Shown here: one piece after another, positions 13,660 to 21,410 of the stretch
How positions within the stretch are numbered: the first letter of the stretch is position 1
How the letters are laid out: each line of letters opens with the position of its first letter
Virus record (IMG/VR): IMGVR_UViG_3300009695_000013
Location: 1-40,184 of that record
Source: a virus
Direction: 5' to 3' (one strand)
DNA length: 40,184 nt
Position numbers and translations under genes: made by a program
Notes under the pieces: generated by a model
What the model saw: the letters and a program-made list of their open reading frames with translations, nothing else
Told to the model about the DNA's origin: nothing
The model's database searches: none

Positions 13660-14811
13660 ATGAAGACACAGACAGAAAAATTACCTTTTAAGGCAGCATC
13701 ATTAAACGATCGTGGCGGAAATCTAACCGGTAGCCGGTGGTACATTCAATTTTGGGTATGGAGTGACTTTGAGAAAAAAACCGTCCGGCGATTTGATTAT
13801 GGCATTGACAGGGAAAATGGAAAGGATGAAGCGGACACACTCCGGATTCGTCGGGCTTATGCCAAAGCCAGAATAAAATCCATCAACGATCTGTTGAAGG
13901 ATGGTTACCACCTCAATGACAAAATAGAAGAAAAATCAATTGATCTAACAGTTCGCCAGGGCATGGAATACGCGCTCAAGATTTCCGGATTAAAAGGTGG
14001 ATCCTACAATTCATATTCATCTTGTATGAATATATTTCTTGAATGGGCCCGGGTGAATGGTCTTGATTCAATTAAAGTAGATAAATTCAGGCGAAAGGAT
14101 GCCTATCAGTATACTGATTGGCGGCTGAGTAAAGGCATAAAAGGAACAACGATTAACAATGACATCAGCTATATTAAACGGCTTTGGAGCCTGCTTAAAA
14201 AGCGTGAAATCATTAAGGAAAATCCTTTTTCTGAACTTGAAAAGCAGAAGGAAGAGCGGAGCCTCAGAAATATGGCCTATACTGATTCTGAAATTGAGCT
14301 TTTAAAAGGTGAAATTTCAATCAAGGATCCCGAACTCTGGAGCTTCATCCAGATAATGTATAATACTTTTGCCCGACCAAATGAGATCAGGCAATTAAAA
14401 GTATCTGATATCAGGCTATCTGAACGCTTGATTTATATCGATGCATCCATTTCGAAAAACAATAAAAGTGAATTTGTTACCATTACAGATTCCCTCCTGG
14501 ACAGTATCATTGATCTTATCAAAATAAAATGCTCAGGTGACTGGCTCTTCCCTGGTAAAAAAACCTGCATTTCGAAAAACAGGATGAATGACCGGCACAG
14601 TAAATTCCTGACACTTCATAAATTTTCAGATGATCACACTCTTTACGCATGGAAACACACCGGAGTAGTGAGAGCCTATAAAGCCGGCGTTGATCTAAAA
14701 CGTATCCAGCTTCAGTGCCGGCATGGATCAATTCAGCAAACTGACACTTATTTAAAGTCGATGGGATTATATGAAAACCTTGAGATAAAGCTTAAAATGC
14801 CCGCTCTCTAA
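13660..14811 (+). CDS. int: Tyrosine recombinase, phage integrase
   Basis: A 383-aa protein from the ATG at 13660. An upstream ATG at 13429 would add 77 residues that are hydrophobic, unlike integrases, and encoded by the att region. SAM-like N-terminal domain about 90-190; catalytic domain from about 205: Arg239 in FARPNEIRQL, a lysine in the ISKNNK turn (264-267), His355 in CRHGS and nucleophile Tyr364 in TDTYLKS. The box that is usually HxxR reads Y329-A-W-K332. It integrates and excises the phage, probably at a host tRNA-His gene. Confidence 0.9.
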   Translation: MKTQTEKLPFKAASLNDRGGNLTGSRWYIQFWVWSDFEKKTVRRFDYGIDRENGKDEADTLRIRRAYAKARIKSINDLLKDGYHLNDKIEEKSIDLTVRQGMEYALKISGLKGGSYNSYSSCMNIFLEWARVNGLDSIKVDKFRRKDAYQYTDWRLSKGIKGTTINNDISYIKRLWSLLKKREIIKENPFSELEKQKEERSLRNMAYTDSEIELLKGEISIKDPELWSFIQIMYNTFARPNEIRQLKVSDIRLSERLIYIDASISKNNKSEFVTITDSLLDSIIDLIKIKCSGDWLFPGKKTCISKNRMNDRHSKFLTLHKFSDDHTLYAWKHTGVVRAYKAGVDLKRIQLQCRHGSIQQTDTYLKSMGLYENLEIKLKMPAL

Positions 14812-14817
14812 CTCGGT

Positions 14818-14832
14818 TACAACCTACAACCT
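14818..14832. repeat. Remote copy of the iteron pair
   Basis: TACAACCTACAACCT is identical to 2368-2382, the first iteron pair of the putative origin region. It lies 7 bp after the integrase stop and before the late terminator. The same protein may bind both places. Confidence 0.55.
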
Positions 14833-14847
14833 AATTTCAATAAAAAA

Positions 14848-14874
14848 CCCCCGGATCAACTCGTGAACCAGGGG
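14848..14874 (-). terminator. Terminator of the late operon
   Basis: CCCCCGGATC (14848-14857) pairs imperfectly with GAACCAGGGG (14865-14874). On minus the stem is followed by TTTTTTATT. It lies 33 bp after the last late gene and faces the integrase, so it separates convergent transcripts. Confidence 0.7.
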
Positions 14875-14906
14875 CAAAGTAATATAATGAAAATTGAAAA
14901 AAGGGA

Positions 14907-15332
14907 CTAAATCTGTGAATCCGCCCGTATAGTGGAACGGGATCTCGATTCAATATTTTGTGTGATTGTTTTTCTTGGCACCTTATCAGTTAAAGAGTAC
15001 GTTCGAATATCATCATTATCCAACATCGTATTTTCTGTAGTATTAAAAGTTGCATTCTTATCATTTTTGTAGGTAGCTTGCAATTCAAGATTACTATCCT
15101 GGACAACAACAAAACCTCCTTCCTTCGGCAATACTGCCATTTCAAAGGTTTGATTACTCACGAAAGCGGTGAACTCGTAATTTGCGACCTGGTTGATCAC
15201 CATCGCGGTAAAGTCAACGGGTTGGCCCTGGACAAAACTGACCTGACTGGGAGGTGATCCGCTGCCCGAGCTCGTCCCTGGCATGGAAAACAAACAGATC
15301 GCGAAAAGCATAATTGATAAAAATAGCTTCAT
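14907..15332 (-). CDS. Secreted protein of unknown function, end of the lysis cassette
   Basis: A 141-aa protein with a clear signal peptide (MKLFLSIMLFAICLFSMPG, cleavage near 20) and no lipobox cysteine at the right place. The mature part is polar and beta-rich, with a serine- and arginine-rich end. As the last gene of the late operon, after endolysin and i-spanin-like genes, it could be an outer-membrane-side lysis partner, but it lacks the lipoprotein signal of a normal o-spanin. Function open. Confidence 0.65.
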   Translation of the reverse strand: MKLFLSIMLFAICLFSMPGTSSGSGSPPSQVSFVQGQPVDFTAMVINQVANYEFTAFVSNQTFEMAVLPKEGGFVVVQDSNLELQATYKNDKNATFNTTENTMLDNDDIRTYSLTDKVPRKTITQNIESRSRSTIRADSQI

Positions 15333-15397
15333 CTTGATAAATTTAATGAATGAATAATTAAAATAAATGAATGTTTTGTTCTTGTAGGAACAATATC

Positions 15398-15661
15398 TTA
15401 CTCTGCCTTTTCAAATGTCAGGAAATACTCTTTGCCTGGCTTGAAGAAATCACTTGCAGGAAGTTCAGCATCAATGTTGATTTTCAACTCACCGTAAGGA
15501 GTTGCTTTTGCGAAATCTGCATTTTCACCAGTCTGGCTATATACTGCCGACATTACTGCTTGTTTTTGTCCTCCGAAGTCTGTTACAGAATTGCATCTGA
15601 ATTTTGCTTTTACTTTCTCTATGGTTGAAATTTTTAATTGATGAATAAATTGAATGATCAA
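15398..15661 (-). CDS. Small conserved phage protein (KAKFxCxSV...ATPYGEL type)
   Basis: The product contains KVKAKFRCNSV, QKQAVMSAVYS, ENADFAKATPYGELKINID and FFKPGKEYFLTFEKAE, the pattern of a small beta-rich protein widespread in tailed phages of many hosts; its function is unknown to me. There is no ATG before residue 37. The frame opens at a TTG at 15661, and the codon where homologues usually start (before EKVKAKF) reads ATA. The true start is therefore uncertain and initiation may be weak. Confidence 0.65.
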   Translation of the reverse strand: MIIQFIHQLKISTIEKVKAKFRCNSVTDFGGQKQAVMSAVYSQTGENADFAKATPYGELKINIDAELPASDFFKPGKEYFLTFEKAE

Positions 15662-15701
15662 ATTTCTTCTTTTTCACCTACAGGTGAAAGGACAGATTTT
15701 C

Positions 15702-16061
15702 TTACCAGAATTTTAACTTCCTCCAGAATCCCTTTTTTTCTTCTTCAGCTATGCCTGGTTCCGTAACTGGTTGTCGTATCGAGTCGAGCTTAAGTGTCGT
15801 CAATTTGTTGTCAAGCGACAATACGATCTGCCCTTCCTTCGCCTTCAGCTTGTCAAAGCGGTTCTCAATTTTGTATTTTTCGATCTTCGCGAGCTCGAAG
15901 ATCACTGCATTTTGTTTGTCGTTCCTGACTTCCTGCCTGGCAATTTCCTTTTTTAGCACTTTGATACTCGTCATTTCCATGATCCCAACCGTCAGCGCGA
16001 TTGAAATAGCAGCAACTATGACAGCGATAATAATGTTTTCAATTCTATTTGTAATGTTCAT
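15702..16061 (-). CDS. i-spanin (Rz)-like protein
   Basis: A 119-aa protein from the ATG at 16061; another ATG at 16097 would overlap the endolysin. It has one N-terminal transmembrane helix (about 8-30) followed by a long charged coiled coil (KKEIARQEVRNDKQNAVIFE and on) and a basic aromatic end (GFWRKLKFW). That layout matches inner-membrane spanins, which act after the endolysin to disrupt the outer membrane. It directly follows the endolysin gene. Confidence 0.65.
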   Translation of the reverse strand: MNITNRIENIIIAVIVAAISIALTVGIMEMTSIKVLKKEIARQEVRNDKQNAVIFELAKIEKYKIENRFDKLKAKEGQIVLSLDNKLTTLKLDSIRQPVTEPGIAEEEKKGFWRKLKFW

Positions 16062-16071
16062 CTGGATAGAT

Positions 16072-16911
16072 TTATTTAATGAAACGAGTGATTGCATAAA
16101 TTTTTTCAGGCGCTCTTTTCTTCACATATACCCCATCGCCTTCACGGGATCCCATTCCATTTGTGTTCCCTTCAATTGTGATGAAATACCCCGATTTGTC
16201 AGTTTTGATATAAAAACCACCGTGCCCAACCCTTTTCATCGATGAAAAGTAAAGCGTAAACACATCACCGGCCAGTGGTTTGATTGTAGGCTTTTTCGGA
16301 GTCCAAATAATATTTTTTACCCTGGCATAGTCGGGTGACCATGCCGTCGCTGGATTGGGAACATTGAATGAACTGAGGTTGTAGGAAACAAAAGCCACAC
16401 ACCATGGCGCCGGAACATATACACCAACTGCAGATAGGAAAGTATCAATTTCTGGACTGCTGTTAGGGGTAACTTCCCGGACATACAATTCAGAGTACAA
16501 CTTTTTTGTCAGCTCTTCCCTGGTTCCTGCTCTCCCTGATGATACTAAGGCAGCGCAAATCAACAACACCAGGAATATCCTGATGCCCCATTTCCTTTTA
16601 TCTTCCTCCTGCATGGTATCGAAGTTGTGATAAAACTCCTCATGTAAATACTTATATACTGAGGGGAACATGATCCGCAATCCCAGCCATGCCATGGTGA
16701 TCGTTACTACATAAGCCAATACCCGGAAGGCAATGGTTTCAACCTGACTGAAAAAATCAAAGAAAGCCGACGAAGGAAATAGTTTTCCAAGTCCCCAGTT
16801 TAACGCGAAGAATCCGAGAATCATTATCGGTATCGAAATGATCTCTTCCTTGAAATTGCCTGTAATAAAATAAGATCTTACTGCAACTAAAAATTTCTGA
16901 ACAATTTTCAT
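16072..16911 (-). CDS. Membrane-anchored CHAP-like endolysin
   Basis: A 279-aa protein. Three hydrophobic helices come first (about 26-45, 59-80, 110-125). The C-terminal domain (about 140-279) has the CHAP/NlpC-like signature: Cys171 in APWCVAFVSY, His230 in RVGHGGFY and polar EGNTN at 247-251. It would cut peptide or amide bonds in host peptidoglycan. Three membrane spans joined to an amidase-like domain suggest that export and timing are built into the enzyme. A holin-like gene lies upstream and an i-spanin-like gene downstream. Confidence 0.8.
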   Translation of the reverse strand: MKIVQKFLVAVRSYFITGNFKEEIISIPIMILGFFALNWGLGKLFPSSAFFDFFSQVETIAFRVLAYVVTITMAWLGLRIMFPSVYKYLHEEFYHNFDTMQEEDKRKWGIRIFLVLLICAALVSSGRAGTREELTKKLYSELYVREVTPNSSPEIDTFLSAVGVYVPAPWCVAFVSYNLSSFNVPNPATAWSPDYARVKNIIWTPKKPTIKPLAGDVFTLYFSSMKRVGHGGFYIKTDKSGYFITIEGNTNGMGSREGDGVYVKKRAPEKIYAITRFIK

Positions 16912-16934
16912 ATTTTTATTTTATTGATGATTAT

Positions 16935-17423
16935 TCACTTTTCATTCTTACCGTATTCATACGCATTTGTGACTCCCTGTTTATTCACAGCATCTTTAAT
17001 ATTCGATACATCTTCCTTTGTATCAATCACACCTTCTGTATTATCATCAACTCTTTTTTCTATTACAATGTCTTTCTGAAATAATTGATGGAAATTATCG
17101 ACCGTGACGTATGCTCCGACTACTGCCAGACATCCCATTACAGCGAGTCCGGCAACAATCGGTTTCCAGTATCTTCGAATGGCAACAAAATCGGCAACAG
17201 GCTTGTTATGCGGACAATTGATTACATGCATATCCTCAGCCTTTGATATCAGCTTAAACTCTTCATCATGTCGATTAACCCTGCCATTAGTCTTGGTAGT
17301 CTGCACCTTAATTGCTAATAACTCAACAGCTATTACATTAAATTTTCCTTCAATTTTTTCAGTATGGGTAGCCAGTAAGTCGGTTATCATCATTCTCATT
17401 GAGTTAATATCCTTTTCAGTCAT
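16935..17423 (-). CDS. Holin-like membrane protein (coiled coil plus one TM)
   Basis: A 162-aa protein. The first 75 residues are helical with TKTNGRVNRHDEEF, a motif like that before the membrane segment in XhlA-type and similar phage proteins. One transmembrane helix follows (about 89-107, WKPIVAGLAVMGCLAVVGAYV) and then a charged tail. Placed before the endolysin it is the best holin candidate, though single-span topology with a long tail leaves doubt. Confidence 0.55.
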   Translation of the reverse strand: MTEKDINSMRMMITDLLATHTEKIEGKFNVIAVELLAIKVQTTKTNGRVNRHDEEFKLISKAEDMHVINCPHNKPVADFVAIRRYWKPIVAGLAVMGCLAVVGAYVTVDNFHQLFQKDIVIEKRVDDNTEGVIDTKEDVSNIKDAVNKQGVTNAYEYGKNEK

Positions 17424-17564
17424 ACCTTTTTAGTTTAGGACCCTCGCGAGCCGGGAAGATTGCGTTTGTTTTTCTATGATTCAAAGTTGCCCCAAATTCC
17501 TGCCTCACGAAAGGACAAAAAATCAAACCACTAATCAAGTTTTACTGGCATTAAGACATAAAAA

Positions 17565-17588
17565 AAGCGCATCCAGTTGGACACGCTT
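17565..17588 (-). terminator. Terminator after the membrane SGNH gene
   Basis: AAGCG (17565-17569) pairs with CGCTT (17584-17588), with inner CCA/TGG pairing; on minus a run of T follows (complement of the A-run at 17560-17566). It isolates the SGNH gene from the lysis genes. Confidence 0.6.
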
Positions 17589-17613
17589 CGTATGAAGTGA
17601 GAAATGAATTCTA

Positions 17614-18465
17614 TTAATGTGAATTTACTGTTGCATTTATTGTAATAAATATTTGTTGTGCAATATTCCGCATTCCATAATCCCCAGGGTGTACACCTAT
17701 GCCACCATCTTTCCAATCATTTTTATTTCCTTTATAATCATTTTCATTTTTTGCATAATTTTCTTCATCCAATAATGGTAAATGAGATAGATCAACTAAA
17801 TAACTTCTAGTAGTTAATGTAACTTTTTCAATAATTTCATTTTTTTCCAAGGATGGGAAAAATGGTGTAGTGCAAATGATTATAGGAGTACTATCTTTTT
17901 TGAAACAATTTATTAAATCAACATATTTATTTTCAAATAATACAGGTGTATTTATTTCATCAAATAAAACATTTTCACCTAATTGAAAAATAATTAAATC
18001 AGGCTTATAACTAATTAGGCTATCAATAGTTATAAAATTAAAAGTTTTAAAATTTTTTTCAAATGCGAATAAATTAGAAATTCGAATAGAAATATTTTGG
18101 TTGGGTAATTTGCTCTCTACCTTTTTGAAAATTAAGTGTGCAAAATCATTCTCCTGTTTAGTTGCAGCCATACCACTTATATGATTCCAACCAATGTTTT
18201 CCAATAACGGATGATAAGATAAACTATTTCCAATTACTAGGATTTTATAAGATTTTCCTGATTTATTATTACTTGTATCAATAAATACTGGCATTAAAGT
18301 TTTATTCATTTTACTTAATTGGTCTTTTGTAACAATCGTCTCTTTTGAAAAGACCTTTTTAATCTTTAAACTAATTCCTGTTCTTTTACTATAAATTAAA
18401 TATCCTCCTAAAATAATATTTAAAATCAATTGAATAATAATAACAAATACAATTTTCCTTTTCAT
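17614..18465 (-). CDS. Membrane-anchored SGNH hydrolase, paralogue of the fibre tip
   Basis: A 283-aa protein from the ATG at 18465; the frame extends to a TTG at 18492. One N-terminal membrane helix (4-24) is followed by an SGNH fold: block I IGNSLS (Ser81), block III LGEN (163-165 GEN) and block V HPGD (His259). GMAAT-----DFAH matches GMAAT-----DWVH in the fibre tip, and both keep GEN and HPGD. It is more AT-rich than its neighbours and has its own promoter and terminator, so it is a moron-like gene. It probably deacylates host surface glycan in the periplasm, which could alter the receptor. Confidence 0.75.
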   Translation of the reverse strand: MKRKIVFVIIIQLILNIILGGYLIYSKRTGISLKIKKVFSKETIVTKDQLSKMNKTLMPVFIDTSNNKSGKSYKILVIGNSLSYHPLLENIGWNHISGMAATKQENDFAHLIFKKVESKLPNQNISIRISNLFAFEKNFKTFNFITIDSLISYKPDLIIFQLGENVLFDEINTPVLFENKYVDLINCFKKDSTPIIICTTPFFPSLEKNEIIEKVTLTTRSYLVDLSHLPLLDEENYAKNENDYKGNKNDWKDGGIGVHPGDYGMRNIAQQIFITINATVNSH

Positions 18466-18489
18466 AAAATTTGTGTTTTTATAACAGCT

Positions 18490-18497
18490 CAAATTTA
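18490..18497 (-). promoter_or_regulatory. -7 box of a promoter for the membrane SGNH gene
   Basis: On minus this reads TAAATTTG, a full match to TAnnTTTG, 24 bp before the ATG at 18465. No good -33 TTTG is seen at 19-21 bp, so the promoter may be weak. It suggests expression independent of the tail operon, perhaps in the lysogen. Confidence 0.5.
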
Positions 18498-18552
18498 ATT
18501 AAATATATTTCATCAGTATCCGATGAACCTGTTATTTTAGAACCCCTCAATA

Positions 18553-21405
18553 TTAGTAACCTAATGCCGCAGCAAATAATTCAGCAATTGTTTGATGTCC
18601 TAAATCGCCCGGATGTGCGGCAACCCCTGGCGCCGTTGAACCACCTTCTGAAATTGAATGCCAAATGAAATCATCACCATAAACCAATGTTTCCATTGAA
18701 CTGCTATATTGAGGTTTTCCCCACATGGAAGACATATCCACAAATATAATTCCCCTTGCAATAGACGCCGCCTTCATTATTGTATTTTTCGAAATACTTT
18801 CCCAAAATGTTCCACCAACTATGATTTGACAATTGGGAACCTTACTCCAGATATACTCAATCAATGATATAAAATTTGCGCTATAATTTGTTTCATCACC
18901 TACATTTTCGCCAATTCGCAGGAGAACCAAATCTAAATCAATAGTTAGTGATGAATCAAGAAATGATTTATCAAACGTTAATGGATTTCTTTCAAAATCT
19001 CCTATTTCCAGTGCATTAACAACGGCTGTTACATCTTTTATTTTTAGTATAGATTCAAGTACATGAACCCAATCCTTTGCGCGTATAGTTGCCGCCATAC
19101 CCCAAAGTCCCCACCAAAAAGAAGTTATTGGATGCTTTGTAATTGAATTACCCAAAGCCAAAGCCTTTTTTATTGCTGTTGATTTAATTGAAAGAATCCC
19201 ATTGTTGACTAATAGTTTGTATTTTAATCCTGTTGTGTCATCTGTAATATAGGTTACAGACTCCATAGCTGCAACTCTGTTGCTAATATTATCTACCACA
19301 AGCGATAGAGATGAAACGGTTTCAGAAACATATTCAGCTGTATATTTTAAATTTAAAGAACCGCCATTTGCCCCATTAAACGGCGTAACAACATCATATC
19401 TTCCTGTAATATTATAAATTAGCTTATTAAGGCTATACACGTCATAAGTGGTTTTTCCTATCACTTTTGTATTAAGCAATACAAATACTTGTTGACCTAA
19501 TTTAATTGGAATATTTACATAATGCGTTTGAACTCCCGTATATGTCACTAAGACACTAAACGGCGAATCAGTAATTGCCTTACCCCATTGATCAATTAAC
19601 CCCAGCACAAAATTAGCTGAACCTGTTTGGACTGCATTAAATGTTATACTTGTGATTTTACCATTTTGTTTTATCGCTGTTCCTAAATTCGTAGCTATCC
19701 CATCCGTTCCTAAAAATGCAGTTGGTATGCCTTTAACTTCGCCAAGTTCAACCGTTGGGCTTCCTTCATCGACTATTGATTTAAAATATATTTCAGTAGT
19801 TGTGGGAACAATTATTGAATCATATTTCATTACAAATAGAATAGCATCTTCAGCACCTAATATGGTGTAATTTCCTGAGAACTTAAATGTTCCATTCCCT
19901 AAATTAGTCCAAACAATCGGAAATAATTGAATATTATTTGAATGATCTAACTTTGATAAAAAGACAAATAAACCAGCTATATTTTTAGTCGAAATTATTG
20001 TAAATGATAATTTCCTGTAATTAAATGGAATCTGATACCCAATAACAGCCCCTAAATTTGCAAATCCTGATTGAAGTGTTAAATGATTGTCTGAAGAAGC
20101 TGAAGCACCATCAATTGTATTAATATAAGGTATCAGTGAATTTAATATTTCCCCAGTTCCTAAATTTTCAATTATAGCCATTCTGTCATTCAGATTGTCA
20201 ATTGATACTTTTTGATTTGCCAATGATACATTTAACCATTGCTTGTCATTGTCAGAAATTGATTTAAAATATATTTCTGCGTTTTCACTCAGAATATTGC
20301 TGCCCAATTTCATTATAAACAAAATGGTGTTATCAGCTTCAAAAGTCGTACAATCACCAGTAAAGCTAAATATTCCATTATCTAAAACAGTCCATGTAAT
20401 TTCAAATAATTCAATATTATTTGTATGATCCGATTTTGAAACGTATACAAATAATCCCGCTACATTTTTTGTTGAATAAATCGTGAATGATATATTTTTA
20501 AAAGGAAGTGGAATATTCCATCCTAATACTGCATATAGACAAGTCGTCCCAAGTGGTAAAATTAAATGATTGTCTACGGATATAATAGCCCCGTCAATTG
20601 CATTATTGTAAGGTATCAGTGAGGATAATAAAACATTAGTAACTACATCTTCAATTAAAACCAACCTGCTATTTATACTGTCAGATTGATTTTTTTGATT
20701 ATTTAACGATTCAGAAAACGACTTTCCACTGATAATTGATTTAAAATATATCTCAGTGGTCTCCGCAACAACTGATTGATCAAATTTCATTACAAATAAC
20801 CTTCTATCGTCGTTGTTTAATATTGTATAATTTTCTGAAAACTCAAATAACCCATTTCCCATATCCGTCCATGATATTGGAAATAACTCAATTGTTTCTC
20901 CACTATCTGTTCTTGATAAATAAACGAATAATCCCGTTATATTTTTTGTTGAAGTAATAGTAAAAGAAATACTCCTATAATTTATTGGTATATTCCAGCC
21001 AAATGCCGTACCGAAACAAATAGAACCAGCTTGCATCGTCAAGTGGTTATCTATTGACGCTGTAGCTGTATTTGTAAGCGCTTTAAAAGGGAATAGTATT
21101 GATAGTATATCAGCTTCAATTAGCAAATCTATTTTATTTGCTTTCTGACTCATTTCCCCATAACTACCATTAATATTTAGCATTCCCCATCCCGCTACAT
21201 CACCCTTCAAAAAATTACCATCTACGGCAGCCAATCCAAATACCGTACCAGTAGCAGTAACCATGTAAACCTGATTGAGGATAGCAGCCGGAGTCGCATC
21301 ACCAGGAGCGGCGAACCCCATAAAAATAAGGGCACTATCAATTGATTTTAACCACGATTTATGAGCTTTGAAAAGCCTTGCATCTACATCTTGAATTTTA
21401 CTCAT
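18553..21405 (-). CDS. Tail fibre with three tandem repeats and SGNH esterase tip
   Basis: A 950-aa protein. The N-terminal 100 residues probably attach it to the tail. Three repeats of about 120 residues follow at about 103-224, 262-383 and 423-544, each with DNHL, STKN-(A/T)GLFV and a closing EIYFKSI, joined by coiled-coil-like linkers. A beta domain (about 560-700) and a short helical neck lead to an SGNH hydrolase at 745-950: LGNSIT (Ser754), IGEN (832-834) and HPGD (His931). It likely binds and deacetylates surface polysaccharide. The residue three before the His, normally Asp, is Val. Confidence 0.8.
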   Translation of the reverse strand: MSKIQDVDARLFKAHKSWLKSIDSALIFMGFAAPGDATPAAILNQVYMVTATGTVFGLAAVDGNFLKGDVAGWGMLNINGSYGEMSQKANKIDLLIEADILSILFPFKALTNTATASIDNHLTMQAGSICFGTAFGWNIPINYRSISFTITSTKNITGLFVYLSRTDSGETIELFPISWTDMGNGLFEFSENYTILNNDDRRLFVMKFDQSVVAETTEIYFKSIISGKSFSESLNNQKNQSDSINSRLVLIEDVVTNVLLSSLIPYNNAIDGAIISVDNHLILPLGTTCLYAVLGWNIPLPFKNISFTIYSTKNVAGLFVYVSKSDHTNNIELFEITWTVLDNGIFSFTGDCTTFEADNTILFIMKLGSNILSENAEIYFKSISDNDKQWLNVSLANQKVSIDNLNDRMAIIENLGTGEILNSLIPYINTIDGASASSDNHLTLQSGFANLGAVIGYQIPFNYRKLSFTIISTKNIAGLFVFLSKLDHSNNIQLFPIVWTNLGNGTFKFSGNYTILGAEDAILFVMKYDSIIVPTTTEIYFKSIVDEGSPTVELGEVKGIPTAFLGTDGIATNLGTAIKQNGKITSITFNAVQTGSANFVLGLIDQWGKAITDSPFSVLVTYTGVQTHYVNIPIKLGQQVFVLLNTKVIGKTTYDVYSLNKLIYNITGRYDVVTPFNGANGGSLNLKYTAEYVSETVSSLSLVVDNISNRVAAMESVTYITDDTTGLKYKLLVNNGILSIKSTAIKKALALGNSITKHPITSFWWGLWGMAATIRAKDWVHVLESILKIKDVTAVVNALEIGDFERNPLTFDKSFLDSSLTIDLDLVLLRIGENVGDETNYSANFISLIEYIWSKVPNCQIIVGGTFWESISKNTIMKAASIARGIIFVDMSSMWGKPQYSSSMETLVYGDDFIWHSISEGGSTAPGVAAHPGDLGHQTIAELFAAALGY

Positions 21406-21410
21406 GATAT

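Noticed and set aside
15751-16245. 164-aa plus-strand ORF with hydrophobic stretches
   Set aside because: Antisense to the spanin-like and endolysin genes; its hydrophobicity mirrors their membrane helices.
4303-17452. TCGCGAGGGT decamer before both the helicase and the holin-like genes
   Set aside because: A ten-base match is not rare enough in 40 kb, and the structure around the two copies differs.
18553-21405. Diversity-generating retroelement acting on the fibre
   Set aside because: No reverse transcriptase gene and no template/variable repeat pair was seen.
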